A stretch of DNA of 64,000 nucleotides from Chitinophaga sp. H8. Lineage in GTDB: Bacteria; Bacteroidota; Bacteroidia; Chitinophagales; Chitinophagaceae. Below are positions 6,896 through 15,709 of this stretch, piece after piece. The notes beneath the pieces are model-generated. The model was not told the origin of the DNA, made no database searches, and was given only the letters and a program-made list of their open reading frames with translations. Position numbers and translations under genes: made by a program. The stretch covers positions 992,001-1,056,000 of the forward strand of contig NZ_JBEXAC010000002.1 of NCBI RefSeq assembly GCF_040567655.1, read 5' to 3'. Numbering within the stretch: the first letter of the stretch is position 1; every line of letters begins with the position of its first letter.

Positions 6896-9751
6896 TTAAA
6901 ATCTACCCATCCGGTTCATACGTATGTTCCCGCCTGGACCCCCACCCGGAATACGCATTCTTTGTCCTTTGTTTTCTCCTTTTGTATTTCCGCCAAACTT
7001 GTTGAGGAAGTAAGTGAAGCTCACCATAAAGTAGCGTGATAATACTTTGTTCTGCACGTCTTCAATATAGTTTTCTGCTACATTGCGGCTGATACTTACA
7101 TTCTGGTTCAAGAGGTCAAACGCCTGTATTTTTACCAGTCCTTGTTTTTGCTTAAAGACAGTTTTAGATACAAATGCATTCAGCATGGTAACATTCTGGT
7201 TAAATCCGTCTGTGCGTCCGGTATTGAGTGTGTAGTTGATGTCACTTCCGATAATGAATCCCAATGGTAGATTGAGATTGAAGTCGAACGCAAACGTATA
7301 ATCAAAGTAGTTAGTATTATTATTCTTTTGTACGGAGTAGCGTGCGCCGTTGTAGTTGGCACTGGCATTGGTAGCAATGTCAAACAGTTCCTTGTGCATA
7401 TAGTTAAAGCCTACACCCTGTGTGAGGGTAAAGTTTTTAATAATGTTTTGCACGCTATTGGTAATGCTGAGGTCGCGGTTAAAACTAAATGAGGTGTTAG
7501 TGTTGATAGACGTATTTTGCTTCTTTAAAGGAAAACTGTTTACCACAAAAGTGTTCAGGTTATACGACCCATTTATATTTACCGGGCGGCTGGTTTGTTT
7601 TCCTTTGGTGTCGAAAGTGGTTTCGTTCACAATTTTATTTGCCGTAAAACCTCCATTGAAAGAGGAGAAGAAGCCGCGCATGGTTTCTACATTAAATACA
7701 TTGTAGCTAATGTTGAAGTTGTTGTTGAACTGCGGTTTCAGATTGGGGTTACCCAGCTGGATATACAGCGGATTACTGTTGTCTGGTACCGGTTGTAATT
7801 GCTGTACAGTAGGTTGTTGTGTGCTACCGTTGTAATACATGCGCAGGCGTTTGTTTTTTGCAAACGTGTAGTTGAAATGAGCCGACGGGAAGAAGTTCAT
7901 TGTACGCTGTGTAAGCAGGCTGTCTTTAGTGATGTTTAAATTTTCCAGGTGGCTGAACTGTATATTTAATCCTACTGCATAATCATACTTTAATTTCTGT
8001 GTGCGGATACTAACCCCGGCCTGTTGTGATTGAAATGTATTTTCAAAAGCATTACTGAGGCTGTCATTCAGTTTGTCGTATTCATTTTTTGCGTTGTTAT
8101 AATCATACGTCAGCTTTTCAGAGGAATTAAAGTTGCGGTTATATCCGTAGGTTAATTCCAGGTACCGGTCGGTAAAGATAGGTTCCGTATAAGTAACCCT
8201 GACGCCCAGGTTACGGCTTATGCTGTTAACATCACTGCGTTGGTCCAGGCTATCGATATAATGGGTACCATCCGGATTAACAAACTCATTACGTGACTTA
8301 TTAAAGTTTTCCCGGTCACTGTTGTTAAAGCCAAAGTTAATATTCGTGCTTAGTGTACGCCCTTTTTTATTGAACCGTTTTCTGTACAAGGCATTGGTAG
8401 AGAAGTTAGGGTTAGTAGCATTGCTGCTGTTAACTGTATTACCACTGTTGATCATCTCCTGTTTGGTATTCAGCGATGTGTACTCGTTGGATTGAAAGTT
8501 TTGCCCTTTAGAATAGCCAAAGTTAGGAGTGATGATCACTGAGTTCATAGAGTCAATGGTATACTCTACCCGTACATTGGCGCGGTGATTAATATTGTTG
8601 GTAAGAGAGCTGGAGTTTTCGTTGTAATAATACGTTGTATCGGGCAGCAGGTACTGTTTGGCACTGATCCTTTCTGATTCCGTTTGTGTGTTATTGTAGA
8701 AGTAGCTGCCATTTACTTTCAGTTTACTGTTAAAGTCCTGGCTGAAGTTAAGGCCGGTGTTCCAGTTGCGGGTGATACCACTTCCTCCGCCACCAGCCAT
8801 GCCGCCACCGCCGCCACCTCCTCCTCTGCCGCCGCGTCCTCCGCCACCACCACGGCCACCACCGCTGCCAAAGTTAAAAGCATCCTGGAAGGTGAAGCCC
8901 ATATTGTTCACGTTATTACCTCCCCCTAGAATGGCGATCTGCTGGTTGTCGCGGAAACGGTTCAGACTGGCACTTACACCAAAGCGGTCGTCACTGCCAT
9001 AGCCTGCTGTAGCACGTCCGAAGTAGCCTTTCTTCTTATCCTTTTTGATGGTGATATTGATTGTTTTTTCTGTCTGACCATCATCAATGCGGGTAAATTC
9101 TGCCTGATCGGTTTTTTTATCAATGAGTTGAATCTTATCGATAATATCTGCCGGTAAGTTTTTGGTAGCCAGTTTGGGGTCATCACCGAAGAAGGGTTTC
9201 CCATCTACCAGTACTCTTTTTACGGTTTCCCCCTGAGCGGTGATTTTACCATCTTTATCTACCTGTACACCCGGTAACTTTTTGAGAAGGTCTTCCACTA
9301 CTGCATTTTCCCGGGTTTTAAAGGAGCCGGCATTAAATTCCAGGGTATCTTTTTTTACTACGATTGGAGGTACTTCCCGGATAATTTCCACCACATTCAG
9401 GTCTACCCCTTTTCTGGGGAGGGCCAGTGTATCCAGATTTACCTGTTTGCTGGTGGGGGTTATGGAGATAGATTTAGTGTATGGTTCAAACCCCATAAAG
9501 GAGATGAACAGCCGGTAGTTGCCATCCTGTATACCGGATATTTCAAACACGCCTTTCGTACTGGTGAGTGCGGTAGCTGCAACAGAAGAGTCTTTAGCGT
9601 GTAGCAAAGCGATAGTGGCCGCAGGAAGTGCTTCCTGTGAAGTTTTGTCTGTGAGAATACCTTTTATCGTTCCTGATTGTTTGGCTTGCGACCAGGCAGT
9701 TGACATGCCTATGATCATGGCACAAAACAGGAGAATTGTCCATTTCTTCAT
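6896..9751 (-). CDS. TonB-dependent-receptor-like outer membrane beta-barrel protein
   Basis: A 951-residue protein. Residues 1-21 are a signal peptide. About residues 26-110 form a carboxypeptidase-regulatory-like beta-sandwich (GTIKGILTDKTSQEALPAAT). About 120-240 form a receptor plug (VEDLLKKLPGVQVDKDGK, DGKPFFGDDP). The rest is a strand-rich barrel ending in an aromatic residue (MGRF). A run of mostly glycine with Arg (about residues 293-325) interrupts an early barrel loop, and another Gly/Arg/Met-rich stretch precedes the C-terminus. No partner SusD gene is present, so this belongs to the stand-alone class rather than SusCD. It is cotranscribed with the GLPGLI gene 36 bp upstream. The ligand is unknown. 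Confidence 0.9.
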   Translation of the reverse strand: MKKWTILLFCAMIIGMSTAWSQAKQSGTIKGILTDKTSQEALPAATIALLHAKDSSVAATALTSTKGVFEISGIQDGNYRLFISFMGFEPYTKSISITPTSKQVNLDTLALPRKGVDLNVVEIIREVPPIVVKKDTLEFNAGSFKTRENAVVEDLLKKLPGVQVDKDGKITAQGETVKRVLVDGKPFFGDDPKLATKNLPADIIDKIQLIDKKTDQAEFTRIDDGQTEKTINITIKKDKKKGYFGRATAGYGSDDRFGVSASLNRFRDNQQIAILGGGNNVNNMGFTFQDAFNFGSGGGRGGGGGRGGRGGGGGGGGMAGGGGSGITRNWNTGLNFSQDFNSKLKVNGSYFYNNTQTESERISAKQYLLPDTTYYYNENSSSLTNNINHRANVRVEYTIDSMNSVIITPNFGYSKGQNFQSNEYTSLNTKQEMINSGNTVNSSNATNPNFSTNALYRKRFNKKGRTLSTNINFGFNNSDRENFNKSRNEFVNPDGTHYIDSLDQRSDVNSISRNLGVRVTYTEPIFTDRYLELTYGYNRNFNSSEKLTYDYNNAKNEYDKLNDSLSNAFENTFQSQQAGVSIRTQKLKYDYAVGLNIQFSHLENLNITKDSLLTQRTMNFFPSAHFNYTFAKNKRLRMYYNGSTQQPTVQQLQPVPDNSNPLYIQLGNPNLKPQFNNNFNISYNVFNVETMRGFFSSFNGGFTANKIVNETTFDTKGKQTSRPVNINGSYNLNTFVVNSFPLKKQNTSINTNTSFSFNRDLSITNSVQNIIKNFTLTQGVGFNYMHKELFDIATNASANYNGARYSVQKNNNTNYFDYTFAFDFNLNLPLGFIIGSDINYTLNTGRTDGFNQNVTMLNAFVSKTVFKQKQGLVKIQAFDLLNQNVSISRNVAENYIEDVQNKVLSRYFMVSFTYFLNKFGGNTKGENKGQRMRIPGGGPGGNIRMNRMGRF

Positions 9752-9787
9752 CTAGAGGGATTATACCGGTGCTGTAAGTTAAGAAGG

Positions 9788-10555
9788 TTATTGCAATTGG
9801 TCTTGCCGTTTACGTAATTTATCCATGTTTTGGCGGCGTATTTCACGCATTTCATCCTGACTTACTTTAATTGCCTGCGAAGGTAATGCAGTTATGCTAT
9901 CGGCCACCGGTTTCAGGCTGACAGATTTGGCATTAAAGGCACGTTTACTGCTTTCCGCTGCCAATACTACACCAGTGCTATCTGGCAGCAGTCCGTTCAG
10001 CGGCGAAAAGGAAAAAGGCATTCCGGTGGTATACCATACGGTGTAAGTTTCATCCTTGAGCTTTACGGTAGCTTTCTTACAGGTATAACCGGCTATCTTT
10101 TTTGTTTTATCTGATAGTGTGGCATCTGTTGGGATGATATAAGCTTCTTCTGTGTACCATGCTTTCTGTTCATCTTCCGGCGAACCCATCACATGCAGGT
10201 ATTGCTTGTGGGCCAGGTCAATGTAGGTAGCATTGTTGCCCATACGGCGGCGGGGTGTTGCCTCATTATTGCCCCCACTATTGTTATTTCCGCGCATACG
10301 GCCGCCAGGACGGGTAGTTTCCAGTTTTCCCATTGTGTTGTTAAATGTGAATGTCTGGTTGAAGGTGATCACATCCGGCATTTCGCCGCCATCACCACCA
10401 GTATTGCCCCCGGAGAAGGCACGCATACGCGCTGCATCTACTCTGGCGGTTACTTCATATTCGATGATACCCGTAGTATTGGCTTGTGCCCAGGTAGTTT
10501 GTGAAAGCGGGGTTATCAGTAATGTAGAAAGTACTATCTTGAAAAAGCGTTCCAT
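9788..10555 (-). CDS. GLPGLI family protein
   Basis: A 255-residue secreted protein. It has a signal peptide (MERFFKIVLSTLLITPLSQT), then the GIIEYEV start typical of GLPGLI proteins, a KIAGYTCKKATVKL segment and the family motif as SPLNGLLPDSTGV. Gly/Asn/Arg-rich patches near residues 55-100 recall those in its barrel neighbour. The ATG at 10555 is chosen over the ORF start at 10600 because it begins the signal peptide. GLPGLI proteins are usually encoded beside TonB-receptor-like barrels, as here, and are thought to work with them at the outer membrane. The role is undefined. The promoter region carries the GTTAA arrays. Confidence 0.88.
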   Translation of the reverse strand: MERFFKIVLSTLLITPLSQTTWAQANTTGIIEYEVTARVDAARMRAFSGGNTGGDGGEMPDVITFNQTFTFNNTMGKLETTRPGGRMRGNNNSGGNNEATPRRRMGNNATYIDLAHKQYLHVMGSPEDEQKAWYTEEAYIIPTDATLSDKTKKIAGYTCKKATVKLKDETYTVWYTTGMPFSFSPLNGLLPDSTGVVLAAESSKRAFNAKSVSLKPVADSITALPSQAIKVSQDEMREIRRQNMDKLRKRQDQLQ

Positions 10556-10603
10556 AACAGTTGATTTATAGAACAAAAGTCTCCATTCGCCTGCTATCAA
10601 TAG

Positions 10604-10708
10604 GTTAATTAACTTTATTTATTGTTAATTACTGTTAATGCCTATCAAGGAGGTGGCTGTTTCCCGGTAAACCGTTAAGGTTTCTTATTTACTGTTAATT
10701 ACTGTTAA
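10604..10708. promoter_or_regulatory. Duplicated GTTAA half-site arrays in a divergent promoter
   Basis: GTTAA occurs at 10604, 10624 and 10634, and again at 10674, 10694 and 10704, so the two triplets are offset by exactly 70 bp. The 16-mer TGTTAATTACTGTTAA is identical at 10623-10638 and 10693-10708. Half-sites spaced 10 bp apart on one face of the helix are typical of OmpR/PhoB-type regulators. One such regulator is encoded at 12243-12929, in the operon this region controls. Confidence 0.7.
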
Positions 10709-10737
10709 GAAGTTGGGGTGCCAATAGCGGAAACCAA

Positions 10738-10745
10738 TAGTTTTG
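10738..10745 (+). promoter_or_regulatory. -7 box for the kinase/regulator operon
   Basis: TAGTTTTG matches TAnnTTTG, 21 bp before the kinase ATG. A TTG at 10713-10715 could serve as -33. The last GTTAA half-site lies just upstream. Confidence 0.6.
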
Positions 10746-10766
10746 TAAGGATCATCTATATTTTGC

Positions 10767-12221
10767 ATGCGGCAGCGTATTAGGAACATTCTTATCTTGA
10801 TGTGTATTTGTATCCTGGGAATATTTCTTTTCCAGGGATACTGGTTATATAATTCCTATCGTATCCGTCTGGACCAGTTTAATAAAGAGATCAATGATGC
10901 TTTGCGGACAGCGGTATTCAACAAACAGTTTTCTGATGTGCGCCGCTATATCCGTTATTATGGAAAGGATAAGGATTCGCTGAATGTACCCATGAAGGGA
11001 TTGGCGATACAGCTGGAAGAAATAGGGGTACCCCGTAGCAAGCGGGCGGAAACGCGTTTCAGAGGGCCTGGTGATACTGGCAAGAACGGATGGCCTCCTG
11101 CTCCCCCTGCATCCTATAATGGTGATTCCTCTTCCCGTATTTACGCAGATACATTAGCCCGGCAGATTTCAGAATTGCTTATTCTGAATAATCTGGCCAA
11201 TGATAGTGTAAACCTCAAGAAACTGGACTCTGTATTTGTGACGGAGCTGCATAACCGCCAGATCATTACCCCATTTGAACTGGATACTTTTCATATCAGC
11301 TTTACCGGGTTTTCCAGGGATGGATTTCGCGATAGTCTTCGCAGAAGAGGGCCGCTGCAAACTGCTAAGATCCCGTTTAATCCGGTGAATAATCTGTTTG
11401 TGCAGGCATCTTTTGAATCCCCATTGCAATACATTCTGCAAAAAATGATCGGGACACTGCTGAGCTCACTGGCTTTGCTGGTGCTTACCACGCTTTGTTT
11501 TGTGTATATGCTGCGTACAATTCTGAAACAGAAAAAGCTGTCGGAGGTAAAGAATGATTTTATCAATAACATGACGCATGAGCTGAAAACACCTATTGCT
11601 ACTGTATATGCAGCAGTAGAAGCTATGCAGAACTTTAATGCCCTGAATGATCACCGCAAAACCCAGAACTATCTGGATATCTCCAAGCAGGAGTTACAAC
11701 GCCTGTCCGACCTGGTAGAAAAGGTATTACATATTGCTGCGGAAGAAAAAGAAGACATAGAGCTGTTTAAAGAAGATACGGATCTGCATGAGGTGATTGA
11801 TAATATCCTGTCTAATCATCAGCTGAAGGCCGGTAAGCCTATACAGTTGCGGTATGACAACCTACTGGGGGATACCACCGTGCTGGTAGACAAAACACAT
11901 ATTGCCAATGCGATCAATAACCTGATTGATAATGCGATCAAATATTCGGGCAATGACGCGCAGGTGCATATTCAGTGTATGAAGGAAAAGAATGAGCTGG
12001 TGATCAGGGTAAAGGATAATGGGATAGGGATTCCGCGGCTATATCAGGAAAATATCTTTGATAAATTTTTCCGGGTTCCTACCGGCAACCTGCATAATGT
12101 AAAAGGTTTTGGTTTAGGCTTGAGTTATGTGAAAAAGATCGTAGATATGCATGGCGGAACGGTGAAGGTGGTCAGTGAACCGGATAAAGGCACTGAATTT
12201 ATTATACGTATACCTGTTTAG
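10767..12221 (+). CDS. Sensor histidine kinase
   Basis: A 484-residue membrane kinase. TM1 spans about residues 8-28, a periplasmic sensor about 29-222, and TM2 about 224-250. The HisKA box is NNMTHELKTPIATVYA with phospho-acceptor H271, and the ATPase domain has KDNGIGI and GFGLGLSYVKKIV. The sensor region has no recognisable domain; a Pro/Gly-rich stretch lies near 100-120. It is 21 bp upstream of its regulator and divergent from the GLPGLI/barrel operon. Together with the shared promoter arrays, this suggests that the pair monitors the envelope and controls that operon (inference). Confidence 0.92.
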   Translation: MRQRIRNILILMCICILGIFLFQGYWLYNSYRIRLDQFNKEINDALRTAVFNKQFSDVRRYIRYYGKDKDSLNVPMKGLAIQLEEIGVPRSKRAETRFRGPGDTGKNGWPPAPPASYNGDSSSRIYADTLARQISELLILNNLANDSVNLKKLDSVFVTELHNRQIITPFELDTFHISFTGFSRDGFRDSLRRRGPLQTAKIPFNPVNNLFVQASFESPLQYILQKMIGTLLSSLALLVLTTLCFVYMLRTILKQKKLSEVKNDFINNMTHELKTPIATVYAAVEAMQNFNALNDHRKTQNYLDISKQELQRLSDLVEKVLHIAAEEKEDIELFKEDTDLHEVIDNILSNHQLKAGKPIQLRYDNLLGDTTVLVDKTHIANAINNLIDNAIKYSGNDAQVHIQCMKEKNELVIRVKDNGIGIPRLYQENIFDKFFRVPTGNLHNVKGFGLGLSYVKKIVDMHGGTVKVVSEPDKGTEFIIRIPV

Positions 12222-12242
12222 GGGTAATTTGAAATAAGCACT

Positions 12243-12929
12243 ATGGCAAAAGTACTGTTGATAGAAGATGAATGGCAACTCGGGCAGATTGTTAAGGACA
12301 GCCTGGAGATGAGGGGGTTTGATATGTTATATGCAGCAGATGGACGGGAAGGTTTGCAGATGTTCCAGCAACATAAGCCTGATGTGGTGGTCCTGGACAT
12401 TATGATGCCTAATATGGATGGCTTTATGGTGACGGCTGAGATACGCAAGACGGACAAATATACGCCTATCATTTTCCTGACAGCCAAATCGCAGACAGTG
12501 GATGTGGTAAAAGGTTTTGAGCTGGGAGGCAATGATTATCTGAAGAAGCCCTTTAGTATGGATGAGCTGATTGTCCGTATCAAGGCGTTGCTGAAGCGGT
12601 TTGATGAGCAGCCTGTTCCACAGGAAGCAGATGAAGGCAGTGTTATTATAGGGCAATATGCCTTTAACTATGCTAAGCAAACCCTTACCAGGAACCATAA
12701 TACGGAGTTCATGTCGCACAGGGAGGCTGAGATATTAAGACGTTTATATGAGCATAAGAATGAGGTGATGGAGCGTAAAAAAGTATTGCTGGACCTTTGG
12801 GGAGATGATAATTTTTTTAATGCCCGTAGTATGGATGTGTTTATTACCAAATTGCGCCGTTATCTGAAAGATGATTCCCGTGTACAGATTGTAAATATCC
12901 GGGGAGTAGGGTATAAACTGATCTTCTGA
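12243..12929 (+). CDS. OmpR/PhoB-family response regulator
   Basis: A 228-residue regulator. The receiver domain (1-120) has phospho-acceptor D52 in VVVLDIMMPNMDG, the Thr-containing FLTAKS and the Lys in LKKPFS. The C-terminal winged helix (about 130-228) ends in VNIRGVGYKLIF, as in OmpR-type activators. It is cognate to the kinase immediately upstream. The likely DNA target is the set of 10-bp-spaced GTTAA direct repeats at 10604-10708. It ends 6 bp before the tail of the convergent LytS-type gene. Confidence 0.94.
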   Translation: MAKVLLIEDEWQLGQIVKDSLEMRGFDMLYAADGREGLQMFQQHKPDVVVLDIMMPNMDGFMVTAEIRKTDKYTPIIFLTAKSQTVDVVKGFELGGNDYLKKPFSMDELIVRIKALLKRFDEQPVPQEADEGSVIIGQYAFNYAKQTLTRNHNTEFMSHREAEILRRLYEHKNEVMERKKVLLDLWGDDNFFNARSMDVFITKLRRYLKDDSRVQIVNIRGVGYKLIF

Positions 12930-12935
12930 CAGCGG

Positions 12936-14222
12936 TTAATGTTCCAGGTTATTATCTGTTTCAAAAGTAATGCTCACTTTGGTGCCCATAGGTTCGTTGA
13001 TTTCATTCGCGATATCTGACACCTGTATCTGGAACTGTGTATTAAAGAGTGATTTATACAGCTCTATTCTTTCCTGGCAAAGCGCCATTCCCTTCGATTG
13101 ATGTTCACTTGATTTAAGTCCCCTGCTGCTGATGCGGGAAGCCTGGAGGCGGCCTACCCCGTTGTCTGTGATCTCGCATAGCAGGATATTGGGGCTTACC
13201 TGTTGCCAGCAGATGCGCAGGTGGCGGTCGTGTGTTTTGTTCATTAATCCGTGCCAGATAGCATTTTCCAGGAAGGGTTGTATGAGCATGCCCGGAACAA
13301 AACAATTAGCCGGATTGATCTGTGGGTCTACTTCAAAAGTATATTCAAAAGCATGATCGGTACGGAGGGATTCTATTTTCAGGTAGTATTGGAGCAGATC
13401 TATTTCTTCTTGCAGGGAGATAAAGTTTTTTTCGGCATGTACCAATACCATTCGCAGGAGCCGTGCAAAATGTATTACATAGTCTTGTGCCTTTTGTGTT
13501 TCACCGGTGGTGATAGAGTTATAGATCCCGTTGAGGCAGTTAAACAGGAAGTGCGGGTTCATCTGTGATTTAAGCGTTACCAGCCGGAATTCTGCCAGTT
13601 GTTGCTGGAGGAGTCTTACCTCTTCTGTTTTTTGCCTGGACCTTTCTTCTGCCTGTGTTTGGGCAATTTTAGCAGCACAGATACCTGCAATCTTCTCCAG
13701 GATCTGGAGATGGCCGTTGTTGTAAAAGTTTTTATGGTGGTGTTCTGAATCTATAATACCTACTACTTTCCCATTACAGAAAATAGGGACTGTGATTTCA
13801 GAATAGCGGCGTTCATCGTCAAGGATATAACGATCATCACTACTGGTGTCGGCGATAATTTCGGGTTGTCCGGTAAGCGCTACGGTACCGGTGATACCTT
13901 GTCCTACCGGTATTTCAATGGGATGTTGTATTTCAAAGCGCACCGGATTTTTAGGGCCATAGGCAGCTTTTTGCATGAGTACCTGTCTTTTTTCATCCAG
14001 GAGGTAAATCACACAGTCTTCAAAGTGCAGACGGGAAATGCAGTTCTTTGCCACATCCCAGAGGATGTCGTCCACTGTATTTTTCCCGAACAATGAGGTC
14101 GCAAAGTAGGTAATGGTAGCTTCGGACAGATACTTTTGCCTATACTGGGTAAAGCGCCGGTACAGGATCATTGTCACTGCCATCAGGAAAACGATTACTC
14201 CAATGCATAGGGGGATGCTCAT
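12936..14222 (-). CDS. GAF-domain LytS-type sensor histidine kinase
   Basis: A 428-residue protein with an N-terminal TM helix (about 4-22), a GAF domain (about 45-185, with HFEDCVIYLL, GQGITG and GKVVGIIDSEH), a short coiled coil (about 190-215) and a His_kinase domain. The latter has H224 in MNPHFLFNCLNG, an intact N box (QPFLENAIWHG) and DNGVG. Members usually signal to LytTR regulators. None is adjacent, although one is encoded at 38448. It faces the OmpR-type regulator tail to tail with almost no intergenic space. Confidence 0.9.
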   Translation of the reverse strand: MSIPLCIGVIVFLMAVTMILYRRFTQYRQKYLSEATITYFATSLFGKNTVDDILWDVAKNCISRLHFEDCVIYLLDEKRQVLMQKAAYGPKNPVRFEIQHPIEIPVGQGITGTVALTGQPEIIADTSSDDRYILDDERRYSEITVPIFCNGKVVGIIDSEHHHKNFYNNGHLQILEKIAGICAAKIAQTQAEERSRQKTEEVRLLQQQLAEFRLVTLKSQMNPHFLFNCLNGIYNSITTGETQKAQDYVIHFARLLRMVLVHAEKNFISLQEEIDLLQYYLKIESLRTDHAFEYTFEVDPQINPANCFVPGMLIQPFLENAIWHGLMNKTHDRHLRICWQQVSPNILLCEITDNGVGRLQASRISSRGLKSSEHQSKGMALCQERIELYKSLFNTQFQIQVSDIANEINEPMGTKVSITFETDNNLEH

Positions 14223-14275
14223 AGTGCTTCTTCAGTAGTGAAAATATAGTACATTTTCATTACAACACGAAATCG

Positions 14276-14377
14276 GGGGTACCACTTGTACTGGGAGGGT
14301 GCCCAGGATATTAACACCAGGGGTATCACTTCTTTCTCCGGAAGTACCACCTGTACCAGGAGGGGTACCTGGGGCGG
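14276..14377. repeat. Degenerate GGGGTAYCACYT repeats upstream of pheS
   Basis: Related copies: GGGGTACCACTTGTAC (14276-14291), GGGGTATCACTTCTTT (14320-14335), GAAGTACCACCTGTAC (14341-14356) and GGGGTACCTGGGGCGG (14362-14377). Several contain internal inverted pairs such as CCAGG...CCTGG. An open reading frame runs through them, but it lies upstream of the pheS promoter and is not considered coding. Confidence 0.7.
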
Positions 14378-14401
14378 AACACAAATATTTACACTTTACA
14401 T

Positions 14402-14409
14402 TATCTTTG
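14402..14409 (+). promoter_or_regulatory. -7 box of pheS
   Basis: TATCTTTG matches TAnnTTTG with only 6 bp between its last base and the pheS ATG. A transcript starting at the usual distance would be nearly leaderless. It also excludes the upstream in-frame ATG at 14299. Confidence 0.65.
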
Positions 14410-14415
14410 TTGTGT

Positions 14416-15444
14416 ATGGAACAGATTGTACAGCAAATAGAGGCTTATAAACAGGAAATAGCAGCCTTTGCACCAGCCACCGCCGCAGATCTTGAGCAAT
14501 ACAGGATTAAATTCCTGGGCACCAAGGGGATTGTTAAGGCGTTATTGAGTGAAATGAAGCAGGTGCCTAACGACCGTAAGAAGGAGTTTGGGCAGTTATT
14601 AAATGCCTTTAAGGTATTGGCAGAAGAAAAATACACGCAGTTTGAGGCATTGAAAGATGGAGAGCATGCAGCTGCGGGAGATACTGACTTCACTTTGCCG
14701 GCGGCCCCTCACCGGTTAGGTACCCGTCATCCTATCAGTATTGTACGTAATAAGATCATAGGCATCTTTGAGCGCCTGGGCTTTACGATTGCAGAAGGTC
14801 CGGAAATAGAAGACGACTGGCATAACTTTACTGCACTGAATTTGCCGGAAAACCACCCTGCACGTGATATGCAGGACACCTTTTTTATCAGCAAAAACCC
14901 TGACTGGCTGTTGCGTACACAAACCTCTTCTGCCCAGGTAAGGGTGATGGAGGAAGGTAAGCTGCCCATCCGTGTGATCAGCCCGGGAAGGGTATACCGT
15001 AATGAAACTATCTCTGCGCGTGCGCATTGTTTCTTCCACCAGGTGGAAGGGTTATACATTGACGAAAATGTTTCTTTCGCCGACCTCAAACAAACGCTTT
15101 ACCATTTTGTAAAAGAAATGTTTGGCGAAAATGTGGGTGTACGTTTCCGTCCCTCCTACTTTCCTTTTACAGAGCCCAGTGCGGAAATGGATATTTCCTG
15201 CTTTATCTGTGGCGGTAAAGGCTGTGCAGTGTGTAAGCATACCGGCTGGGTAGAAATATTAGGTTGTGGTATGGTACATCCCAAAGTACTGGCCAACTGT
15301 GGCATTGATCCTGAGAAATATACCGGATTTGCATTTGGTATGGGCATTGAACGTATTACCATGCTTAAATACCAGATCAAGGACCTCCGCCTGTTTTCTG
15401 AAAATGATACAAGATTCCTGGAGCAGTTTCAAGAGAGCTATTAG
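14416..15444 (+). CDS. pheS: Phenylalanyl-tRNA synthetase alpha subunit
   Basis: A 342-residue class II synthetase subunit that charges tRNA-Phe as an alpha2-beta2 enzyme with PheT. It has the N-terminal coiled coil (about 1-85), motif 1 (GTRHPISIVRNKIIGIFERLGF), motif 2 (QVEGLYIDENVSF) and motif 3 (GMGIERITMLKYQIKDLR). A Cys cluster, CFICGGKGCAVC, lies near residue 255, as in many PheS. pheT is not adjacent, so the subunits are encoded apart. The ATG at 14416 is chosen from the family N-terminus and the promoter. The final two codons and the stop lie inside a heptamer repeat. Confidence 0.95.
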   Translation: MEQIVQQIEAYKQEIAAFAPATAADLEQYRIKFLGTKGIVKALLSEMKQVPNDRKKEFGQLLNAFKVLAEEKYTQFEALKDGEHAAAGDTDFTLPAAPHRLGTRHPISIVRNKIIGIFERLGFTIAEGPEIEDDWHNFTALNLPENHPARDMQDTFFISKNPDWLLRTQTSSAQVRVMEEGKLPIRVISPGRVYRNETISARAHCFFHQVEGLYIDENVSFADLKQTLYHFVKEMFGENVGVRFRPSYFPFTEPSAEMDISCFICGGKGCAVCKHTGWVEILGCGMVHPKVLANCGIDPEKYTGFAFGMGIERITMLKYQIKDLRLFSENDTRFLEQFQESY

Positions 15445-15575
15445 CTAACAGCTATTAGCTATTAGCAGTTAGCTTTTAGCTTAATGCAGCGGATTAAAGG
15501 AGCTGTTAGCAATTAGCTTAATGCAGTGGGTGGAAGTAACAGCACAGCTATTAGCTGTTGGCTTAATGCCGCGAG
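15435..15575. repeat. Heptamer repeat cluster downstream of pheS
   Basis: Strict 7-bp phase from 15435: GAGCTAT, TAGCTAA, CAGCTAT, TAGCTAT, TAGCAGT, TAGCTTT, TAGCTTA, ATGCAGC. Two further shortened cassettes end in the same TTA-ATGCMGY module (at 15484, 15521 and 15566). The pheS stop TAG is part of the second unit. The rest of the gap to 15709 holds only the repeat at 15670-15702 and a direct repeat of CTACTATTT. Confidence 0.85.
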
Positions 15576-15669
15576 TGAAACATGTAAGCTGGTTAATGGT
15601 AAAGGGAAAGTACTGCAGGATTAAAAGCAAAAAAACTACGGACTACTATTTTTACGAACTACTATTTAA

Positions 15670-15702
15670 AGCTAACAGCTAAAGGCTAATAGCTAAAAGC
15701 TA
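15670..15702. repeat. Inverted heptamer repeat before the 3-hydroxyacyl-CoA dehydrogenase gene
   Basis: AAGCTAACAGCTAAAGGCTA and following bases, in the opposite orientation to the cluster at 15435. The 265-bp gap therefore has heptamer inverted ends, like the loci at 32.1 and 33.8 kb. Confidence 0.75.
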
Positions 15703-15709
15703 GAAAAAC

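Noticed and set aside
8684..9002. Plus-strand frames rich in Pro, Ala, Thr or Ser opposite the barrel gene
   Set aside because: They are the antisense of the Gly-rich segment of the barrel protein and have no start signals of their own.
14299..14415. N-terminal extension of PheS (39 residues)
   Set aside because: It translates the GGGGTAYC repeats, lies upstream of the -7 box, and is absent from the PheS family.
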